DNA from: Pohlia nutans
Taxonomy: Eukaryota; Streptophyta; Bryopsida; Bryales; Mniaceae
DNA: 64,000 nucleotides
Direction: 5' to 3'
Assembly (NCBI GenBank): GCA_022496805.1
Contig: CM040104.1
Location: 6,175,650-6,239,649, forward strand
Each line of letters opens with the position of its first letter. Position 1 is the stretch's first letter. A program made the translations under genes and the position numbers. Positions 58,194 to 64,000 of this stretch are shown in pieces. Below the pieces are notes generated by a model. It was not told the DNA's origin and did no database searches. It worked only from the letters and a program-made list of their open reading frames with translations.

Positions 58194-58493
58194 ATCATCA
58201 CAAACTTAGGAAGTCATGTTTTGCAATGTTTTACATATGTTATTGAGATGAACATGGGTGATTACGTTCGACATATGTTTCACGTATGTTTATCATAGAA
58301 AAAATGTACAAAGGACATATTACAAACATGCAAATTTTATCATGATGTGTATTTTCATGTTTATAATATGTCCTTCGTATGTTTTTTATACAATAAAAAT
58401 ATGTAAAACGTATGTCGGACGTAATCACCCATGTTCATCTCAACAACATATGTAAAACATTGCAAAAACATGACTTGCCAAGTTTGTGATGAT
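58194..58493. mobile_element. 300-bp fold-back element
   Basis: Two arms of about 130 bp are inverted repeats: ATCATCACAAACTT at the tip, then 'catgttttgcaatgttttac', 'gagatgaacatgggtgatta' and 'ggacatatta'. The central loop is about 30 bp. Arm identity is high, so the element is fairly young. Confidence 0.85.
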
Positions 58494-58499
58494 GGGACA

Positions 58500-59465
58500 T
58501 AACTTTCACAAATTTCCAAGCACTCGGTGACGGCACCAAAACCCCCTTCCACCGGCACCAACAACCTTTATTTGACGTTCAACTCCCCAATAAGTTCTTA
58601 GTTCTCACTTTGAGACTCATTCATTATAACACCACAATTATAGTAGTTTATTGTGGAGTAGGACATCTTCTAATATGTGTCAAAACGTACAACCAATCAC
58701 CTTACTTTGCCAAAGGTGCGGAAGTGAGGCTCTAACACTAAACACCCCCATTGAGAGCCACCTTAGCTCACATTAGCACAATTAGGAAGTGAGGAGTCAG
58801 TCCATCCTTCTTTTTAGTACTTTTGCTATAAAAAAAGAGAGCTTTCTTTGCCCTAAAGCTCTCTTTTTATTCACATATGAGATAACAAACCTTACGGGAT
58901 ATCATCGTCATCAAGAGTTTCTTCCTTCACCTTTCCCATGCTAAACTAAGCCCAAAGGTTTTTTTTCCTTATCTCCCAACCATAATTCGTTATGGTTCTA
59001 AAAGCCACTATATCTTTCATTCCTTTCTATCAGGACACATGGTTCTAAAAGTCACCATTGTGTTTCATCCCTTTCTTTTGAGACACACGGTGAAGAAATC
59101 TTAGAGTGCCTACTGCTAACTCTAAGAATTATCATTGATCTCTTTTAATCAAGGCTCGGGTTCAATAGTGATAACCTTGTTCCATTTTTTCTAACCAAGG
59201 CACATATCCCATTCCATTGAAGGTATCACTAGGAACGTTGAGTCTCACCCTCAAACATCCATTTCGTTAAAAGTGCACAATAGCATGTGCACTTTTAATT
59301 TTGGTCAAAATTTGTTTTTGGTTAATTGAAACACCTAAAATTACTAGTAAAAATGATTCACAAAATTTTAAAGTTTTTATTTACATTGAACTGATGCTAC
59401 CATTTCCAATACGACAAATATGACAAACACTTATTCCAAATGAGAATACCAAATGAATTAATTAA
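58500..59465. other. spacer with small duplications and a hairpin
   Basis: No gene. 58832-58868 is a perfect 14-bp stem (AAAAAGAGAGCTTT and its complement) with a 9-nt loop. 58990-59075 holds a 50-bp direct duplication ('atggttctaaaag(c/t)cac'). Confidence 0.45.
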
Positions 59466-59469
59466 TAAA

Positions 59470-62040
59470 ATAAAATAAAGGAGTTAGGCATAAGCGTAAC
59501 CCTTATCACTTGCGATTGTCAATTAAATTTTTGAGACGGATAGGAATATACATAATCTCCAATAACTTGCAACGTTACCAAATAATTACAATAAGATGGT
59601 TAGGCATATGCCCAAGTGCCCAATCCATCAGGTGAAACTAAAACTTCTAGTTTGAAAATCAACACTTCACATAAGTCTTGTTCTTCAATTGACAAGACTT
59701 CAACTACTTTAGCTATGTAGCGTGCACCATGCATTTGTCCACACCATAAATCCACTACTTTTGGGGCTTTCTTAAGGGGTCGTTGCTTTCGAGAAGCCAG
59801 TAAATCCCCTAATCACCTACAAAAGTTTGCACTGAAAAGTTAAAATCAAAACTAAAATAACTTCCAATGTTACAAACCAAAAAATGATTAGCAATGTCGC
59901 AAGAAACAAGAATGTGACAAGAATGTGACGGTTGGAAAAATACCTAAACCCACATTCAATCCAATTATACTAAATATATTCAAAAGAATAAGCTTTGGCA
60001 TATGTCTAAACCAGTGTTGGTCTGGTATGGCATCAAGTTACAGTGAACTCCTAGATAGAAGCACATTCTAGATATCCGTTTGAGGTCCTTGAGATGATCA
60101 AATGTACTTAGAGCATGGATTTTTTTGACATCCTTCCTATACCAGACCAACACTGGTCTAAACCCCCACCCCTTTTAATGTTTCAAGAAATTAAACATAA
60201 GAGGGTTATGCACACACCTAATTCCCCCATGGTATTAATTGCATCATATCACTATGGCAACAATCACAAGAAATCCAATCACTTGACCAAATATATCTAA
60301 ATGTTTAGTAAGTTTGTTATCCTTCACCAGCCAAGAACAAAATAAGGTCAACATCTAGTTGTTAATAGTAAAAGAATGCAAAACATTTGATAGAAGAATG
60401 TGAAACATGTAAATTACAAAATAGGGTTTGCCATATGCCTAACCCCCATCCCTTTTAATGTCACAAGAAAATAAACATAAAAAGGTTAGGCATACGCCTA
60501 ACTCCCTATCACTACAATTATTTTTGAAAATTTGAAGTGTTAGGGGGATTATACATATGTCTAACCCTCCATCATTTTATTTTTGTTGAATTGATCAAAG
60601 TTATGCCGGAGATCAGGCATTTGCTTAATCCCCATCACTTGCAGTTTTTAAAATTAATTGAAGTGATAGGGATTAGGTATAAGCCTAATTGTTCCATCAC
60701 TTGGTATTTTAAAAAATAATACAAATTTTAAGGGTTAGGCGTATACCTGATCTCCAATATGAAGAATTTTAAAACATAATCAAAGTGATGGGGGTAAAAC
60801 ATATGCCTTACTCCATCAATTGGTATTTTAGAAAATAATTGCAAGTGATTGGGGGAATAGGCATATGCCTAAGTTTTTATCATTTGCAATTTCAAAAATC
60901 AACTGAAGTAACAGGAGTTAGGCATACGCATAATCCTTCCATCACTTCATTGGTGTTTTAACAAATAATACAAATGATAGGGGTTAGGCATATGCATAAT
61001 CCTTCCATCACTTCATTGGTGTTTTAACAAATAATACAACTGATAGGGGTTAGGTATACACCTAACTCCCAACACTAGGAATTTCAAAATTAATCAAAGT
61101 AATGAGGGTAAGGCATATGCCTAACCCCATCACTTGGTATTTAAAAAAATAAATGCAAGTGATTAGGGGGTTATGCACATGCCTAATCCCGCATCACTTG
61201 CAATTTTTAAAATTAATTAAAATGATAGAGGTTAGGCATACGCCTAACTCTCATCACTTAGTATTTTAATAATAATTGAAGTCATATGGTTAAACGTACA
61301 CCTAACCCATACCTCTTGGTATTCTAAAAAATAAATGCAAGTGATTTAAAAAGGGGGTGGTAGTTAGGCATGTGCTTAACCCCCATTACCTGCAATTATT
61401 TTCTAAAATACCAAATGATTGGGGTTAGGCATTCGCCTTAACCTATCATTTATTAGTGTTTGTTGAAACAAATGCCTAACCTCCATCATTTGATAGTTTA
61501 CATAATAATTGCAAGTGATGGGGGTTTTAGGCATATGCCTAACCTCTCATCACTTGCGATTTTAATAATTAATTTAAGTGATAGGAGTTAAGTCTATATG
61601 CCTAATTCATAGCACTTGATATTTTGGAAAACGAATTGCTAGTGGGGGGAGGGGAGTCTAGGCATAAGCATAAGCCCTTATCACTCGGTATTTTAAAACT
61701 TAATTAAAGGGATGGGAGGTTAGACAAATGCCTACCCCCATCACTTGGTACTTTACCTAATAATTGAAGTGATGGCACGTTACTTTCAGTTATTATGACT
61801 TGTAATTTTTTTGAATTAATTAAATTGATAGGGATGAGGTTCACACCTAATCTCCATCACTCAATATTTTAACAAATGATTCAAGTGGTAAGGGTTAGGC
61901 ATATACTTAACCCCTATCACTTGGTATTTTAACAATTAATTCAAGTGATAGGAGGTTAGGCATATGCCTAACTCTCCCATATTTTATTTTGCTATATAAT
62001 AGAAGTGTTGGTGGCTAGGCGTATGCTTAACCCTCTGACA
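59470..62040. repeat. array of palindromic units centred on GGCATATGCC
   Basis: About 30 units, spaced 50-85 bp apart with a few longer gaps. The ideal unit is a perfect inverted repeat, AGTGATGGGGGTTAGGCAT joined to its reverse complement, followed by an A/T-rich linker ('ttggtattttaaaaaataatt'). Many units are imperfect, and changes on one arm are often not matched on the other. No open frame. The array also flanks the exon at 62640-63296. Confidence 0.9.
60010..60157. repeat. fold-back within the palindromic array
   Basis: ACCAGTGTTGGTCTGGTAT at the left and its complement at the right bound 148 bp; it replaces array units at this position. Confidence 0.65.
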
Positions 62041-62639
62041 TCTTTTTTTTTTTTTTTAGTTTTTAAGGTTTAAAGAAAATTTTCCTACACTACATTAAAA
62101 TCTACTGACTCTTGCAATTAGTTCGGTTAAACACTTGAACTGAAAGTCAAAATTTACATGAATCCACCAATCTATGGATGCACATCAGTCAAATGGGACA
62201 ACAACAGTGGGAACTAACATTATTATGTGGAGTCACACTTAAGTGCTCCCCCTGTAAATGAAAGAGGTGCCCCACCAAACCAAGTCCTCCCTTCACTTGG
62301 ATTCCAAGGACTAAACTTTGAATGTAGGAACTTTGTCTAACATCGTTGAACCCAAATTAATATTTTTCAAGCTAAGAACATTGATTATGAACTAAGAATG
62401 GTGCACAAGAATTCTCACATCAACAAATATTCCGATTTCGTTTCTCCTAAATCTTGTTTCTCGTAACTCTTGTTCTCTTGGAATATTAATTTTGGTGCGA
62501 CAACCGTGTGAATGGGAGGCATGAACACTTCATCAGAGTCCTCTACTTAGTTTTGCATAAACCCCAATGCCCAAGTAATTAAAATAAAATAAAATAAGGG
62601 GAAAGAGAGAAAAGAAAAGCCAGAGGAGCAGAGGTCTAC
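62041..62639. other. spacer between array and exon
   Basis: No gene. If the exon at 62640 is spliced normally, this is the beginning of its downstream intron or 3' region on the minus strand. Confidence 0.3.
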
Positions 62640-63296
62640 CTGCAAGGCGCGCTCCTCTGAGAAGATGGTCTTCTGAAGCGACGAAACCTGCAACAACTTC
62701 TGCCAAACCCCAGCAATGGTGACAACGCTGGCCAGCACGGACAAAACGATGGGGCTCCAGCGATTGTTGCAGTGCAAGAGATTGCTCTGCGCCACAGCCG
62801 TAAGCACCACGCCTTGAAACACGGAGAAGAAGCCGATGAGCTGGTACACCTCGTTCTTCAGGTTGCCCACTTTCTTGGTCTTGCGCTCCACGCGCGACGT
62901 GAACAGCTTCTCCTTGCCTTCCCACTCCACCAGCGCCTTCTTGTGGATCAGGCTCTCGTCGATCAACACCAAGTTCTTGATCTCGTTGTAGCAGTACTCG
63001 TCGTCGTCGGAGTCAGCGTCGGCGTCACAGTCGGGATGCGAGATCTAGATGCAGCGTAGCTTGTACTCCGCCTGCTGGCGATCCTTGCGCAGCTGCTCGT
63101 CGTGCCGGTACTGGATCACAAGCTCTTGCTCGCGCGCGTCGTAGCAAGCAAGCTTGGCTTCAATGGCTGCAAACACGTCAATGGATGAGTGCTGGCTGCC
63201 GTCTGCTGCGTGGGATGATCCCGAGAAGCTGGTGCTGGTGCGAGGCACGTTGTTGTCCGAGTGCTGGTCGGTGGTGCCGGCTTCTAAGTCCCGGTC
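62640..63296 (-). pseudogene. membrane-protein exon with an in-frame TAG
   Basis: 657 bp, flanked by a good acceptor (CACTGCAG|GA) and donor (TTGCAG|GTAGAC), one frame throughout except TAG at 63045-63047 (codon 84 of 219). Before it: a Ser/Thr-rich N-part, then acidic/basic helix-forming sequence (AKLACYDAREQELVIQYRHD, QLRKDRQQAEYKLRC). After it: an Asp run, NEIKNLVLIDESLIHKKALV, a basic stretch (SRVERKTKKV), then two hydrophobic segments, VYQLIGFFSVFQGVVLTAVA and SPIVLSVLASVVTIAGV, typical of a small plant membrane protein family of unknown function. The context C-I-TAG-I-S could come from Trp (TGG). No ATG follows the stop. GC content is far above the surroundings. The neighbouring exons are not visible: the array lies on both sides, and a first exon could lie past 64000. 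Confidence 0.6.
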
Positions 63297-63299
63297 CTG

Positions 63300-63655
63300 C
63301 AGTGGGGGATGATGCCTTAGTTTAAATTTTCTGTAGTGTAAGAAAATTTTCTTGAATCAACATATTTGAAGTCCATAAAAGTTCTTAACATTAAACTAAC
63401 GTCAATGTGCTCAACGGCACGGGTCCCACTAGTATATGTACAAATCTCATAGCCTCAAAATACATTTTCTTATATACAAACTCCAAGCCCCATGTATATC
63501 TACTTTCTTTTCAATTGAAATATGTCTCTGATAAATACGTTTTGTACATGTTTTTTCTAAATAATACCCTTGTTGCGCATGCACGTGTATAATTACAGTA
63601 TTTGAAGAATGCACTCCCTGGGTTTATCTTCAAACATTTTATTTTGTTGAAATTG
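63300..63655. other. non-coding spacer
   Basis: No gene seen; upstream (minus-strand) intron of the 62640-63296 exon if that gene continues past the window. Confidence 0.3.
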
Positions 63656-63659
63656 TAAG

Positions 63660-63910
63660 TGCTTAGGAGGTTAGGCATATGCCTAACCCTCCAATATTTT
63701 ATTTTCCTATAAAATTGAAGTATTTCAAGGTTAGCATATGTATATCCATGAGTTATAATGTTTTGCTATTAGAGGCAGTTGTTATTTAAAATTCCAAGTG
63801 TTGGAGTGTTAAATATATGCATAACCTCCCATTATTTGATATTTCAAAAATTAGTTAAAGTGTTAAGAATTAGGTGTATCTTTAACCCCATCACTTAGTA
63901 GTTTACATAA
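63660..63910. repeat. palindromic GGCATATGCC array, second block
   Basis: Four units, the first with a perfect GGTTAGGCATATGCCTAACC core, the others decayed. Same sequence as 59470-62040. Confidence 0.8.
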
Positions 63911-64000
63911 TAATTGCAATTAATGAACCTTAGTAGAAACCTTGTACAGCGTGACATGTCTCTTATAACTAAACATCCGTTATAATGACATGTTTTTAGT

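Noticed and set aside
58832..58868. Strong A/T-flanked hairpin resembling a bacterial terminator
   Set aside because: The context is a plant nuclear genome with no gene ending here; it is more likely a repeat remnant.
59470..62040. Possible CRISPR-like array because of regular palindromic repeats and spacers
   Set aside because: The linkers are similar to one another, the repeats are diverged, there are no cas genes, and the genome is eukaryotic.

Overview
The window looks like nuclear DNA of a land plant. The coding exons are small islands with GT-AG introns and plant-type promoters, there is an intact nuclear-type tRNA-Asp, and an interstitial stretch of the plant telomere motif (TTTAGGG) is present. 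The background is AT-rich and crowded with transposon debris. I could not identify the species. Several proteins belong to families I know only from land plants, and the window suits a bryophyte or other early-diverging lineage as well as a seed plant.

Layout: 1-292 is the 3' end of a repetitive hydrophilic (LEA-like) protein gene, followed by tRNA-Asp(GTC) on the minus strand (503-574). 4115-6311 (minus) is a four-exon gene of a conserved plant family of unknown function. 20873-22553 (plus) is a two-exon secreted glycine-rich protein with a visible TATA box. 24349-27511 (minus) is a nine-exon SAM-plus-PH domain protein; every splice phase closes to a 352-residue product, and it has a probable leader intron. 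52431-54446 (minus) is a three-exon Lys-rich protein starting MSRCYPFPPPGYEK. 62640-63296 (minus) is one GC-rich exon of a two-helix membrane protein family carrying an in-frame TAG. A possible terminal exon of an unknown gene lies at 45311-45478 (minus). The genes look like independent housekeeping or cell-wall loci with no operon-like or pathway relation.

Everything else is repeats. The dominant signal is a set of non-autonomous DNA elements (about 200 to 810 bp) with termini CCCYTWA... flanked by TTAA, the structure expected of the piggyBac superfamily. At least six sequence families and about 20 copies are present. Two insertions can be checked inside the window because an uninterrupted relative of the target is also present: family A sits in a family B copy, and family E sits in a SINE. 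Other elements are a solo LTR (GATAG duplication), a tRNA-derived SINE with a 15-bp duplication, Harbinger-like and Mutator-like MITEs, several fold-back elements, and a 2.6-kb array of palindromic units centred on GGCATATGCC (59470-62040) that recurs at 63660-63910. No transposase gene was found.
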